Source: Chloroflexota bacterium (GTDB taxonomy: Bacteria > Chloroflexota > Limnocylindria > P2-11E). Taken from it: a DNA stretch of 7,483 bases. The stretch lies in contig VBGS01000090.1 of NCBI GenBank assembly GCA_005889445.1, positions 1 through 7,483 on the forward strand. The letters are read 5' to 3'. Shown here in pieces: positions 1-6,345 of the stretch. Position 1 is the first letter of the stretch; each line of letters begins with the position of its first letter. The position numbers and the translations under genes were made by a program. The notes under the pieces were generated by a model that made no database searches, was not told where the DNA came from, and worked only from the letters and a program-made list of their open reading frames with translations.

Positions 1-515
1 ACGCTCTCATCGGCGTCCGAGTGATCGTCCGCGGCCCGGCCGGCGCGCCGTGCCGCCAGCCTGGAGAGCGAGTCGACCTCGGGGGCCGTGACGCGCACGT
101 ACACGACCGGCGCGTCCCGGCGACGGGCTGCCTCGACCGCGGCGGATCGGTTCCGCGCGATGAGATTCGTCGCGTCCAGGACGACCCGATGCCCGTCGGC
201 GAGCAGGCCATCGACGAGGGCGGTCGCGGCCGCGAACACGGCGCGGTTCTCCTCGTCGGCGTACGTCGCCGCGATGAACAGCCTGCCGCGCAGCTCGTCG
301 CTCGCGACGTGCGCAGCGCCGAGGCGTTCGCAGAGGAGGCGGGCGCAGTGCGACTTCCCGACGCCGGGAAGACCCATGAGGACGACGAGCGTCGGCCGTC
401 CGTGAGGGACCGCGGGGACGCGCGCGATCTCCGCGCGAAGCTGCGGTGCGAGCGCGTCCGCACGTGCGGCATATGCCCGTGTCTGCGCCGCGCTCGCCGA
501 GGAGCGGCGCGTCAC
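1..515 (-). CDS. P-loop kinase, AAA_33/zeta-toxin-like (3' end outside window)
   Basis: About 171 residues are visible; the C-terminus lies beyond the left edge. The GTG start at 515-513 shares the bases GTGA with the murE stop, giving a 4-base overlap. I chose it because the frame continues without a stop from there to the Walker A loop and the overlap matches the other junctions in this operon. Seen: an Ala/Arg-rich N-terminal extension of about 40 residues, strand TLVVLM, Walker A GLPGVGKS (residues 48-55), VASDELR (about 70-76, the position where small-molecule kinases of this fold bind substrate), VVLDATN (about 111-117, Walker B-like), a basic RNRS segment, and a final DHSDADES similar to the R/SDAD lid region of this family. 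Relatives phosphorylate small molecules, nucleotides or sugars at an OH group. The substrate cannot be read here. Coupling to murE hints at a wall-related or housekeeping role, but this is only inference. A toxin role is unlikely given the context. Confidence 0.82.
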   Translation of the reverse strand, partial: MTRRSSASAAQTRAYAARADALAPQLRAEIARVPAVPHGRPTLVVLMGLPGVGKSHCARLLCERLGAAHVASDELRGRLFIAATYADEENRAVFAAATALVDGLLADGHRVVLDATNLIARNRSAAVEAARRRDAPVVYVRVTAPEVDSLSRLAARRAGRAADDHSDADES

Positions 516-2011
516 GCGCCGAATCCGAGAGATCGGAGCGCCTCGCGCGCCGTCGCCGCCTCGTCGTAGGGGCGCTTTTCCTCTCCGACGATCATCGAGC
601 TCTCGTGGCCCTTGCCGGCCAGGATCACCGTGTCGCGCGGCGCCGCCCGCCGGATGGCCTCGGCGACGGCTTGCCTGCGGTCGTCGATGACGAGGTAATC
701 GGCATCGCGGCGCTTCCCCGCCCCGATGGCGCCCGCCTCGATCTCCGCGAGGATCGCGGCGGGATCCTCGAGCCGCGGGTCCTCCTGGGTGATCACGAAG
801 AGGTCGGCGTGTCTCGCCGCGACCTCGGCGAGCGCGGGTCGCTTGGCGTGATCGCGTTCTCCGGCACTTCCGAAGACCGCGATCAGCCTGCCCTTCGTGA
901 GCGGTCGAAGCAGTCCGAGCACCTTGTCGAGGGACTCGGGAGTGTGCGCGTAATCCACGATGACGCTGAAGGGCTGGCCCGACTCGACGCGCTCCATGCG
1001 GCCGCGGACGGCCCGCGCCCGCGAGAGCGCGTCCTTCGCCTGTGGCAGCGTCGCACCAGCGGCGAGGCCGGCCGCTGCCGCCGCGAGCGCGTTGTGCACG
1101 TTGAAGCGTCCGACCAGCGGCAGCGTGAACTCGACCGAGGCGCCGTGCGCCGCGATGCGCAGCCTGGAGCCCGCGGCATCCGATGCGAGCACCGTTCCCT
1201 GGACATCGGCGAGCGCGTCGATCCCGTAGGTCATCACGCTCGCGCTGCCGGCGCGATCGGCGAGGTACCGCCAGTGCGAGTCATCGGCATTGAGGACCGC
1301 GGTCTTCGCGACGCCCTTGTCGAACGACAGAGGCAGCATCGCGAAGAGCTCGCCCTTCGCATCGAGGTACTTCTGGAGCGTCCCATGGAAGTCGAGATGC
1401 TCGGGAGACAGATTGGTGAAGACGGCGACGTCCACCTCCACGCCGCGCAGCTTACGCAGCGCGAGCGCGTGACTGGTCGCTTCGAGCACGCCCCACGTGC
1501 CGCCCGCGACGAGCAGCTCTGCGAAGAACTCCTGCACCTCGACCGCCTCCTGCGTGCTCTGTCGGGTCTCGTTCTGCCAGACGTGATCGCCTTGCTTGAA
1601 ATCGACGGTCGTCGCGAATCCAGTGATCTGGCCCGCGGCATCGAGCACGTCGGAGACGAGGTGCACCGTCGTGGTCTTCCCGTCGGTTCCGGTGACCCCG
1701 ACGAGCTTCAGCTTCCGGGTCGGATGGTCGAAGAACTCGGCGGCGAGATCTGCCAGAGCGGCGCGCGCGGCCGGAACGACGGCCACGGGCACCCGCGCCT
1801 CCAGCGGGTGCTCCGCGACGATGGCGACGGCCCCGCGCGCGATCGCATCGCCGGCGAACGCGTGCCCATCGCGGTGGAAGCCCGCGACGGCGACGAAGAG
1901 CGCCCCGTCCTTCACGCGCCGCGAGTCATACGCGATCTGGCGCACGTCGAGTGCCGCCGCGCCCTCGGGCACGGGGATCTTGGTCGCCTCGAGCAGCGGG
2001 CCGAGCCTCAT
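512..2011 (-). CDS. murE: UDP-N-acetylmuramoyl-tripeptide synthetase MurE
   Basis: 499 residues, full length for the family. This cytoplasmic ATP-dependent ligase adds the third amino acid to UDP-MurNAc-L-Ala-D-Glu. The ATG start at 2011-2009 overlaps the upstream femX stop as ATGA; a much longer open frame continues upstream but only reads through femX in the wrong frame. Seen: N-terminal UDP-binding domain with AYDSRRVKDGALFVA (about 27-41); P-loop VTGTDGKTTT (106-115, D in place of the usual N); EATSHAL (177-183); FTNLSPEHLDFHG (198-210); K219 in YLDAKGELF, the expected carbamoylated lysine; GRFNVHNALAA (301-311); VDYAHTPESL (352-361); GSAGERDHAKR (381-391); and GKGHE (467-471). The residue-3 specificity motif is E410-D-P-R413, not D-N-P-R as in typical meso-diaminopimelate enzymes, so the amino acid added (DAP, Lys or Orn) is uncertain. 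The codons look intact. The start has no clear Shine-Dalgarno sequence and is probably coupled to femX translation. Confidence 0.96.
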   Translation of the reverse strand: MRLGPLLEATKIPVPEGAAALDVRQIAYDSRRVKDGALFVAVAGFHRDGHAFAGDAIARGAVAIVAEHPLEARVPVAVVPAARAALADLAAEFFDHPTRKLKLVGVTGTDGKTTTVHLVSDVLDAAGQITGFATTVDFKQGDHVWQNETRQSTQEAVEVQEFFAELLVAGGTWGVLEATSHALALRKLRGVEVDVAVFTNLSPEHLDFHGTLQKYLDAKGELFAMLPLSFDKGVAKTAVLNADDSHWRYLADRAGSASVMTYGIDALADVQGTVLASDAAGSRLRIAAHGASVEFTLPLVGRFNVHNALAAAAAGLAAGATLPQAKDALSRARAVRGRMERVESGQPFSVIVDYAHTPESLDKVLGLLRPLTKGRLIAVFGSAGERDHAKRPALAEVAARHADLFVITQEDPRLEDPAAILAEIEAGAIGAGKRRDADYLVIDDRRQAVAEAIRRAAPRDTVILAGKGHESSMIVGEEKRPYDEAATAREALRSLGFGA

Positions 2012-3018
2012 CGGCGAAGTCGACTCACGAGGCGGAGCGCCGCCGTGTACGCCGGCTCGGCAAGGCGGTACGCGTTGTAGGCAAGCGCACGCGGGACGAC
2101 GTCGTGCGCGCCAACGAACTGGCGTGGCACGCCGCCAAAGCCCTTCTTGAAGAGGTACGGGCCGTACATCGGGTCGTCCTTTCGCGCGAGGTCGACCGGT
2201 ATGCCACCGAAATCGAATGTCCTCGCCCCGCCTGCGCGTGCTTCGATGATGCACCGCCACAGGAGCGCGTACGCGGCGTACGCGGACCGCCCGGCGTCGC
2301 TCGTCGCCGCGCTCTGGTACACCTCGCGCTCGCCGCAGCGCCAGACGAGCGCGCCGGCGACGGCCTTTCCTTGGCGTTCGGCCAGTCGGACGCGCGCATG
2401 TCCGGCCGCTACCAGCGTCCCCCACATCCGCCGGTAGTACTCCCACGTCCTCGTGATGAATCCCGCACGTTGCCCGGTCTCGGCGTACAGCGCGTAGAGC
2501 GCGCGTAGGTCAGCGTCGCCGCTCGCGTCGCGCACCGAGACGCCGCGCTTCTCGGCCTGACGCACGCTCCAACGGGTGTCCTTGTCGAGCGCCGCCAGGA
2601 GCGCGTCCTGGTCGGGCGCGAGGTCAAGGACCAGGGTGGCGAGCACCGGCTGGATGTCCTCGCCGCGTCTGAACCCCGCGCTCCGGAGCGGCCCGGCCGC
2701 CTCAGACGGCGAGAGCTCGGGATCCACCTTCAGAAAGACCGCGCTCGATCGCCGCGCGAGCGCGGTCAACGCATCAAGCGCCGGTGAGAGCTCCGCCGCT
2801 GACGCGATGATGGGACCGCGCGGCACGTACGCGAGCTGTCGACCGAATGGCAGCGCGCGCCAGAGAACGAGCGCGACCGGCAGCGGATCGCGGATCCTCA
2901 GGAACTGCGCGCGCCAGCCCTGTTGCTCGCGGATCTCTGCCCAGGCCGCCGACTGCAGCACGTGCCCCCCGGGCGAACGGACCGCAGCGTCGTCCCATCC
3001 TGCGGGGGCGTCGGTCAC
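2008..3018 (-). CDS. FemAB/FemX-type peptidoglycan bridge aminoacyltransferase (second copy)
   Basis: 336 residues. FemAB-family enzymes have a doubled GNAT-like fold and use aminoacyl-tRNA to add residues of the peptidoglycan interpeptide bridge to lipid II or the UDP precursor, at the inner face of the membrane. Seen: VLQSAAWAEIREQQGW (20-35) in the first subdomain, AYVPRGPI (63-70), DKDTRWSVRQAEKRGV (145-160), which is the basic helix following the LDL strand, TFDFGGIPVDL (267-277), and FKKGFGG (290-296), the most typical family signature near the C-terminus. The GTG start at 3018-3016 overlaps the upstream stop as GTGA; the open frame extends further upstream but that part lies in the preceding gene. 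The stop overlaps the murE start. No coiled-coil arm is evident, so it resembles FemX/FemY-like single-residue transferases more than staphylococcal FemA/B. The amino acid transferred cannot be read from the sequence. Confidence 0.88.
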   Translation of the reverse strand: MTDAPAGWDDAAVRSPGGHVLQSAAWAEIREQQGWRAQFLRIRDPLPVALVLWRALPFGRQLAYVPRGPIIASAAELSPALDALTALARRSSAVFLKVDPELSPSEAAGPLRSAGFRRGEDIQPVLATLVLDLAPDQDALLAALDKDTRWSVRQAEKRGVSVRDASGDADLRALYALYAETGQRAGFITRTWEYYRRMWGTLVAAGHARVRLAERQGKAVAGALVWRCGEREVYQSAATSDAGRSAYAAYALLWRCIIEARAGGARTFDFGGIPVDLARKDDPMYGPYLFKKGFGGVPRQFVGAHDVVPRALAYNAYRLAEPAYTAALRLVSRLRR

Positions 3019-4001
3019 GCGGTCGCTGCGAGGCGGCGCCGCGCGCCGAAACGCCACAGCGGGTACAGCACGCTCGTGACCGGGGTCTCGAGCGCGCCGA
3101 CCCATGTCGCGATCTCTCCACCGAAGCCGAGCTTGAAATTCTCTACGCCAGCGAGCTCGTCACCCTCGGCCAGCCCCCACATGTCATAGCGACGGACCCC
3201 GAGGTCCTTCATGAGCATCAGCGATCGCCATTTGAGCAGATAGAAGGGTCGTTCCTCGGTGTGCGTTCCACTCCATCCGCCGAACAGCTCCCACGCCCGA
3301 TCGCCCATCCGGATGACGAGGAGGGCGCCGACGTCCTCGCTGCCGACGCGCGCCATCAGGAGGTGCATGCCGTCGCCGAACGCCTCGGCCAGGCAGGCGA
3401 AGTACGCGAGGTCGTGGATGCCGAAACGATCGCGCTCGGCCACCCCGCGAAGGAGCCGGTGAAAACGAGCGAGGTCGGTGGTCCTCTCGGTGACGACCCC
3501 CTCGCGCTCGGCCTTACGGATGTACTGCCTCGTCTTCTTGCGCATCGCGGCGAGCATCGCATCCTGATCCTGGCCGAGATCCATGAGGAGGGTGCGCCTC
3601 GGCTGCACGTAGATCGGCGAGCGACGAATGCCGCGCGCGCCCAGACGCGCGACCAGCGCGTCGCTCTGGGTCGCCTCGGGATCGCAGAGCAGGCTGAGCA
3701 CGAGGCTGCGGCCGAGGACGGTCCGTAGGGCCGCGATCGCCTCAGGGAGCGCGGCCTCGTCGCAGACCGGTCCGCGCGGCGCGTACGCGACCTCGACTCC
3801 GGGCACCGCGCGCTTGCGCAGCACCTGTGCGAGACCGTGTCGCCCGGTGTCATCCTCGATGACGTAGCGCTCCGCGCGCCATCCGGTGAGGGACTTCAGC
3901 TCGGCCCAGCCGCGCGACTGAAGGAGATGCGGTCGAGTTGTCTGCTGCAGCAAGCCGTCCCAGCCGCGCGACTCATCCTCGGTGGCCGGCCGCGCCCTCA
4001 C
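3015..4001 (-). CDS. FemAB/FemX-type peptidoglycan bridge aminoacyltransferase (first copy)
   Basis: 328 residues, intact. It has the same family layout as its downstream neighbour but is clearly diverged from it: LLQSRGWAELKSLTGW (26-41), AYAPRGPV (72-79), TLLMDLGQDQDAMLAAM (137-153), KKTRQYIRKAEREGV (155-169), RYDMWGLAEG (271-280), and ENFKLGFGGE (287-296). The doubled GNAT fold, tRNA-dependent transfer and membrane-proximal location are inferred from the family. The GTG start at 4001-3999 has a weak AGGG at 4013-4010, 8 bases upstream, and lies 15 bases after the topA stop, so it may be transcribed with topA. Its stop overlaps the start of the second copy by GTGA. Two adjacent, diverged copies suggest sequential addition of two bridge residues, or heterodimer-like cooperation; this is inferred. 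Such proteins are sometimes annotated methicillin-resistance or lipid II:glycine transferases by similarity alone. Confidence 0.88.
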   Translation of the reverse strand: MRARPATEDESRGWDGLLQQTTRPHLLQSRGWAELKSLTGWRAERYVIEDDTGRHGLAQVLRKRAVPGVEVAYAPRGPVCDEAALPEAIAALRTVLGRSLVLSLLCDPEATQSDALVARLGARGIRRSPIYVQPRRTLLMDLGQDQDAMLAAMRKKTRQYIRKAEREGVVTERTTDLARFHRLLRGVAERDRFGIHDLAYFACLAEAFGDGMHLLMARVGSEDVGALLVIRMGDRAWELFGGWSGTHTEERPFYLLKWRSLMLMKDLGVRRYDMWGLAEGDELAGVENFKLGFGGEIATWVGALETPVTSVLYPLWRFGARRRLAATA

Positions 4002-4009
4002 GGACGCAA

Positions 4010-4013
4010 CCCT
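4010..4013 (-). promoter_or_regulatory. Weak ribosome binding site of first femX gene
   Basis: AGGG on the minus strand lies 8 bases before the GTG at 4001, inside the 15-base gap after the topA stop. It supports this GTG as the start, although the match to an anti-Shine-Dalgarno sequence is short. Confidence 0.4.
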
Positions 4014-4016
4014 AAG

Positions 4017-4937
4017 TTATGCGGCGTCTTTGCCGGGGGTCGCGGTGACTCCTGGCAGCTCGCGCGCGGTGAAGGTGCACTTCGGATACCGCTCGCAGCC
4101 ATAGAAGAGCGACCGCCCGCGGCCGCGCCGCTGCACGAGCTCGCCCTGTCCGCACTCGGGGCACACCACACCCGTCTTCTGGTGCGTCTTTTTGATGTAC
4201 TTGCAGTCCGGATAGCCGGTGCAGCCGATGAACGGTCCGAATCGTCCTCGCCGCTTCGCAAGCGGCTTTCCGCAGTCCGGGCAATTCTCGCCCTCGAGGA
4301 TCTCGAGGTGCGGCTCGGTCTGCCCCTCGAGCGGCTCGGAGTAGTCGCACGCGCCTTCGGGTACCGGCTGGCCCTTCTTGCCCTTCGCGAAACCGGTGCA
4401 CGAGTAGAACCGGCCGTACCTCCCGAGCTTGATGACGACCGGCCGCCCGCACTTGGGGCAGATGCGGTCGGTCGCAACCTCGCTCACGTCGGACTTCTTG
4501 ACGCTCTTCGTCTTCTCCTCGACCCGCTTGGAGAACGGCTCGAAGAACTCCCGGACGACCGGGACCCACTCGACCTCGCCCTCGGCGATCTTGTCGAGGT
4601 CCTCTTCCATCCGTGCGGTGAAGCCGGTGTCGACGATCTCCGGGAAGTGCTCGCGCAGGAAATCGGTCACGACGAACCCAACGTCCTCGGGGATGAGCGC
4701 GCGGCCTTCCTTGCGGACGTACTTGCGGCCGATGAGGGTCGAGATCGTCGGCGCGTACGTCGACGGCCGGCCGATGCCGTGCTCCTCCAGGGTCTTCACC
4801 AGCGATGCTTCGCTGAACCGCGCCGGCGGCTGCGTGAAGTGCTGCGACGCGTCGAGGCCGAGGAGCTTGAGGGCCTCGCCCGCGGTGACCTCGGGGAGCG
4901 GAGAGATCTCCTTCTCCGGCTCCTCGGTGCCTTCGGT
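4017..4937 (-). CDS. topA: DNA topoisomerase I, C-terminal part (topA separated by frame disruption)
   Basis: About 306 residues continue the topoisomerase after the break, in the -1 frame relative to the 5' part. The frame opens just after an in-frame TGA at 4941-4939 and has no credible start of its own; the GTG at 4799 is internal. Seen: an acidic linker EEPEKE, then LPEVTAGEALKLLGL, QHFTQPPARFSEASLVKTL and EEHGIGRPSTYAPT, all conserved domain II/III type IA signatures, then TARMEEDLDKIAEGEVEW. Three C4 zinc ribbons follow: CPKCG...C...C (about 4460-4347), CPDCG...CTGYPDC (about 4283-4203) and CPECG...CERYPKC (about 4163-4077). These ribbons bind single-stranded DNA and assist strand passage. 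The protein ends with TPGKDAA and TAA at 4019-4017. The coding is well conserved, so the break is recent or artificial. Without the N-terminal part this piece has no catalytic tyrosine. Confidence 0.9.
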   Translation of the reverse strand, partial: TEGTEEPEKEISPLPEVTAGEALKLLGLDASQHFTQPPARFSEASLVKTLEEHGIGRPSTYAPTISTLIGRKYVRKEGRALIPEDVGFVVTDFLREHFPEIVDTGFTARMEEDLDKIAEGEVEWVPVVREFFEPFSKRVEEKTKSVKKSDVSEVATDRICPKCGRPVVIKLGRYGRFYSCTGFAKGKKGQPVPEGACDYSEPLEGQTEPHLEILEGENCPDCGKPLAKRRGRFGPFIGCTGYPDCKYIKKTHQKTGVVCPECGQGELVQRRGRGRSLFYGCERYPKCTFTARELPGVTATPGKDAA

Positions 4938-6115
4938 TCAAAGCGCGCCGGCGCCATCTGCGAGGCGATGGTCCGCTGCCAGATCATCGTGTAGAGGCGC
5001 AGCTGGTCGGGCTTGAGGAAGCGCTTCATCCGCTCGGGGGTGCGCGACATGTCCGTCGGGCGAATCGCCTCGTGAGCCTCCTGCGCTCCCTTCGAACGCG
5101 TCTTGTAGTGACGCGGCTTGTCGAGGGCGTACGGGACGCCGAATTCGCTCACGATGACGTCGCGGGCCTGCTTCAGCGCGCCCTCGGCCACGTGAAGCGA
5201 GTCGGTCCGCATATAGGTGATGAGTCCGATTGATCCGCTCGCGCCCATGGAGATGCCCTCGTAGAGCTGCTGGGCGAGGACCATCGTCCGCTTGACCGAG
5301 TACCCGAGCTTGCGCGAGGCCTCCTGCTGGAGCGTCGACGTCGTGAACGGCGGCGCGGCATTGCGGCCGCTCTCGCGCTTCTCGAGGCTCTCGACGGTGT
5401 AGGCGGCGTCCGCGAGCGCGGACCGATGCTTCTCGGCGGTCGCGCCATCGTGGATCTCGAGCTTCTTGCCCTTGTGCTGGATGACCTCGGCGGTGAACGT
5501 CTGACCGGCGTGGTTGGCGAGGGCGGCCTCGAGCGACCAGTACTCCTGCGGAACGAACGCCTGGATCTCGCGCTCGCGATCGACGATCAGCCGCAGCGCG
5601 ACGGACTGCACCCGACCAGCCGAAAGCCCGTACCGGATCTTCTTCCAGAGGAGCGGCGACATCGTGTAGCCGACGAGCCGGTCCACCACGCGACGAGCCT
5701 GCTGCGCGTTCACCAGGTCCTGGTCGATCTCGCGCGGGTGCTTGAACGCCTCGTCGATGGCCGCTGGGGTGATCTCGTGGAACGTCACTCGGCGGAGCTT
5801 GGACTTGGGGACCTTGATGACGTCCGCCAGGTGCCAGGCGATCGCTTCGCCCTCGCGGTCGAGGTCGGTCGCCAGCCACACGTGGTTGGCCGATTTCGCC
5901 TCACGCCGGAGCAGTCGGGCGTGCTTCTCGGAATCGTCGGGGACGATGTACTCGGGAACGAATGTCTTGAGGTTGACGCCCATCTTCGACTTGGGCAGAT
6001 CCCGGATATGCCCGAAGCTGGCCTCGACCTTGTAGGCCGGACCGAGCATCCGTTCTAGAGTCTTTGCCTTTGTCGGGCTCTCCACCACGACCAGGTCTTT
6101 CGCGACTGTCGCCAT
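4796..6115 (-). CDS. topA: DNA topoisomerase I, N-terminal catalytic part (topA separated by frame disruption)
   Basis: Type IA topoisomerase, which relaxes negative supercoils by transient cleavage of one strand. It starts at ATG 6115, with AAAGGA 5 bases upstream; a TTG at 6118 is less well spaced. Seen: the TOPRIM domain with VVVESPTKAK (E12) and ATDLDREGE (D84, D86, E88 for Mg2+); HEITPAAIDEAF (113-124); QQARRVVDRLVGY (138-150); KIRYGLSAGRVQSVALRLI (159-177); PPFTTSTLQQEASRKL (255-270); the active site GLITYMRTDS with Tyr301 and Arg303; EAHEAIRPTD (346-355); and IWQRTIASQMAPARFE ending at residue 393 (4937). After that the frame is wrong: an Arg/Ser-rich tail runs to TGA at 4798-4796 and is not real protein. 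Between QMAPARFE and the downstream LPEV block, relatives such as E. coli TopA have about 40 residues, while only about 11 are left here. An internal out-of-frame deletion is therefore inferred. Confidence 0.92.
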   Translation of the reverse strand: MATVAKDLVVVESPTKAKTLERMLGPAYKVEASFGHIRDLPKSKMGVNLKTFVPEYIVPDDSEKHARLLRREAKSANHVWLATDLDREGEAIAWHLADVIKVPKSKLRRVTFHEITPAAIDEAFKHPREIDQDLVNAQQARRVVDRLVGYTMSPLLWKKIRYGLSAGRVQSVALRLIVDREREIQAFVPQEYWSLEAALANHAGQTFTAEVIQHKGKKLEIHDGATAEKHRSALADAAYTVESLEKRESGRNAAPPFTTSTLQQEASRKLGYSVKRTMVLAQQLYEGISMGASGSIGLITYMRTDSLHVAEGALKQARDVIVSEFGVPYALDKPRHYKTRSKGAQEAHEAIRPTDMSRTPERMKRFLKPDQLRLYTMIWQRTIASQMAPARFEPKAPRSRRRRSLRSPRSPRARPSSSSASTRRSTSRSRRRGSAKHRW

Positions 6116-6120
6116 CAAAG

Positions 6121-6126
6121 TCCTTT
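6121..6126 (-). promoter_or_regulatory. Ribosome binding site of topA
   Basis: AAAGGA on the minus strand is followed by CTTTG and then ATG at 6115. The 5-base spacing favours this ATG over the adjacent TTG at 6118. It is the best Shine-Dalgarno match in the window. Confidence 0.7.
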
Positions 6127-6135
6127 CGTCTCATG

Positions 6136-6157
6136 AAAAGAGCGCCCCTCTGGGCGC
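6136..6157 (-). terminator. Terminator-like or attenuator hairpin just upstream of topA
   Basis: On the minus strand GCGCCC and GGGCGC (6157-6152 and 6147-6142) form a perfect 6-pair G+C stem with an AGAG loop, followed at once by TCTTTT (6141-6136). This is the form of an intrinsic terminator. It ends only about 20 bases before the topA start codon and about 10 bases before its ribosome binding site. It could end transcripts arriving from trpS-manC, leaving topA to a promoter I cannot place, or act as an attenuator in a topA leader. The stem is short and the U-run has only four uninterrupted U, so efficiency is uncertain. Confidence 0.5.
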
Positions 6158-6240
6158 CCCTTCCCTCTATCCACTCTAACGGGGTCGTCTACCAGAGCAG
6201 ACACACAGGCGCTTCCGGTAGGGCTCCTCTGCGCCCCTTC

Positions 6241-6336
6241 GCCTCGCCGGACCGAAACCCTCTCATCGCGGCGGTATCCCCAGCCCTCGGGGCCGGGGAC
6301 CCCTCCGCCGCGCGGGGGCCCTCGGTCCGGCTCGGC
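6241..6336 (-). other. Long nested hairpin, candidate structured RNA between manC and topA
   Basis: Three coaxial perfect or near-perfect stems are nested. The outer stem is GCCGGACCGA with TCGGTCCGGC (6331-6322 with 6255-6246), 10 pairs. The middle stem is CGCGGCGG with CCGCCGCG (6312-6305 with 6274-6267), 8 pairs. The inner stem is TCCCCGGCCC with GGGCTGGGGA (6299-6290 with 6286-6277), 10 pairs including one G-U, closed by a CGA loop. A further 3-pair GCC/GGC helix can extend the base across a 2x2 loop (6241-6243 with 6334-6336). Between the stems are a large internal loop (9 and 11 bases) and an asymmetric bulge (AGGGG opposite TA). The one non-Watson-Crick pair is G-U only if the minus strand is transcribed (A-C otherwise), which weakly favours the direction of topA. 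No U-run follows, so it is not a standard terminator. I do not recognise a known riboswitch or ncRNA family. Confidence 0.5.
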
Positions 6337-6345
6337 GCTAGTGCG

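Larger units (their letters stand above)
6116..6345. other. manC-topA intergenic region
   Basis: 230 bases without coding signal, extremely G+C-rich at the manC side and purine-rich (minus strand) near topA. It holds the nested hairpin, the terminator-like hairpin and the topA ribosome binding site. A 10-base minus-strand word, GAAGGGGCGC, occurs twice, each time followed by a similar AGAGG element (6240-6226 and 6163-6147). A weak GGCGC/GCGCC pairing (6208-6212 with 6231-6235) surrounds one copy. I could not place a convincing promoter: TAGAGT (6178-6173) resembles a -10 box but has no good -35 box. Confidence 0.5.

Noticed and set aside
446..2080. 544-codon open frame on the plus strand opposite murE
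   Set aside because: Its protein is Arg/Asp/Gly-rich low-complexity sequence with no recognisable domain, it lies wholly antisense to a conserved murE, and long antisense frames are expected in G+C-rich DNA. The same applies to 2847-3728, 3837-4994, 5426-6058 and 6435-7313 on the plus strand.
2012..2446. N-terminal extension of murE to 644 codons
   Set aside because: The extra residues are the out-of-frame reading of femX and look random. The ATG at 2011, overlapping the femX stop, begins a normal MurE N-terminus.
3019..3105. Longer second femX starting at 3105
   Set aside because: The added residues are Arg-rich and read the previous gene in another frame; the GTG at 3018 fits the family N-terminus and the overlap pattern.
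4925..4945. Programmed -1 frameshift in topA
   Set aside because: There is no clear X-XXY-YYZ slippery heptamer with a downstream structure, and a frameshift alone would not replace the missing block of about 30 or more residues.
6164..6200. Sigma-70 promoter for topA (TAGAGT at 6178-6173)
   Set aside because: The -10 match is partial and no acceptable -35 element is found at 16-18 bases upstream, so it is not listed as a feature.
6256..6275. Hammerhead ribozyme core (CGATGAGA near the internal loop)
   Set aside because: The CUGAUGA and GAAA core elements are not both present and the three-stem arrangement is absent.
6116..6345. T-box or other known riboswitch (prompted by the trpS neighbour)
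   Set aside because: No T-box core sequence, and trpS lies upstream of this region, not downstream. No match that I recognise to TPP, SAM, cobalamin, c-di-GMP, c-di-AMP or fluoride cores.
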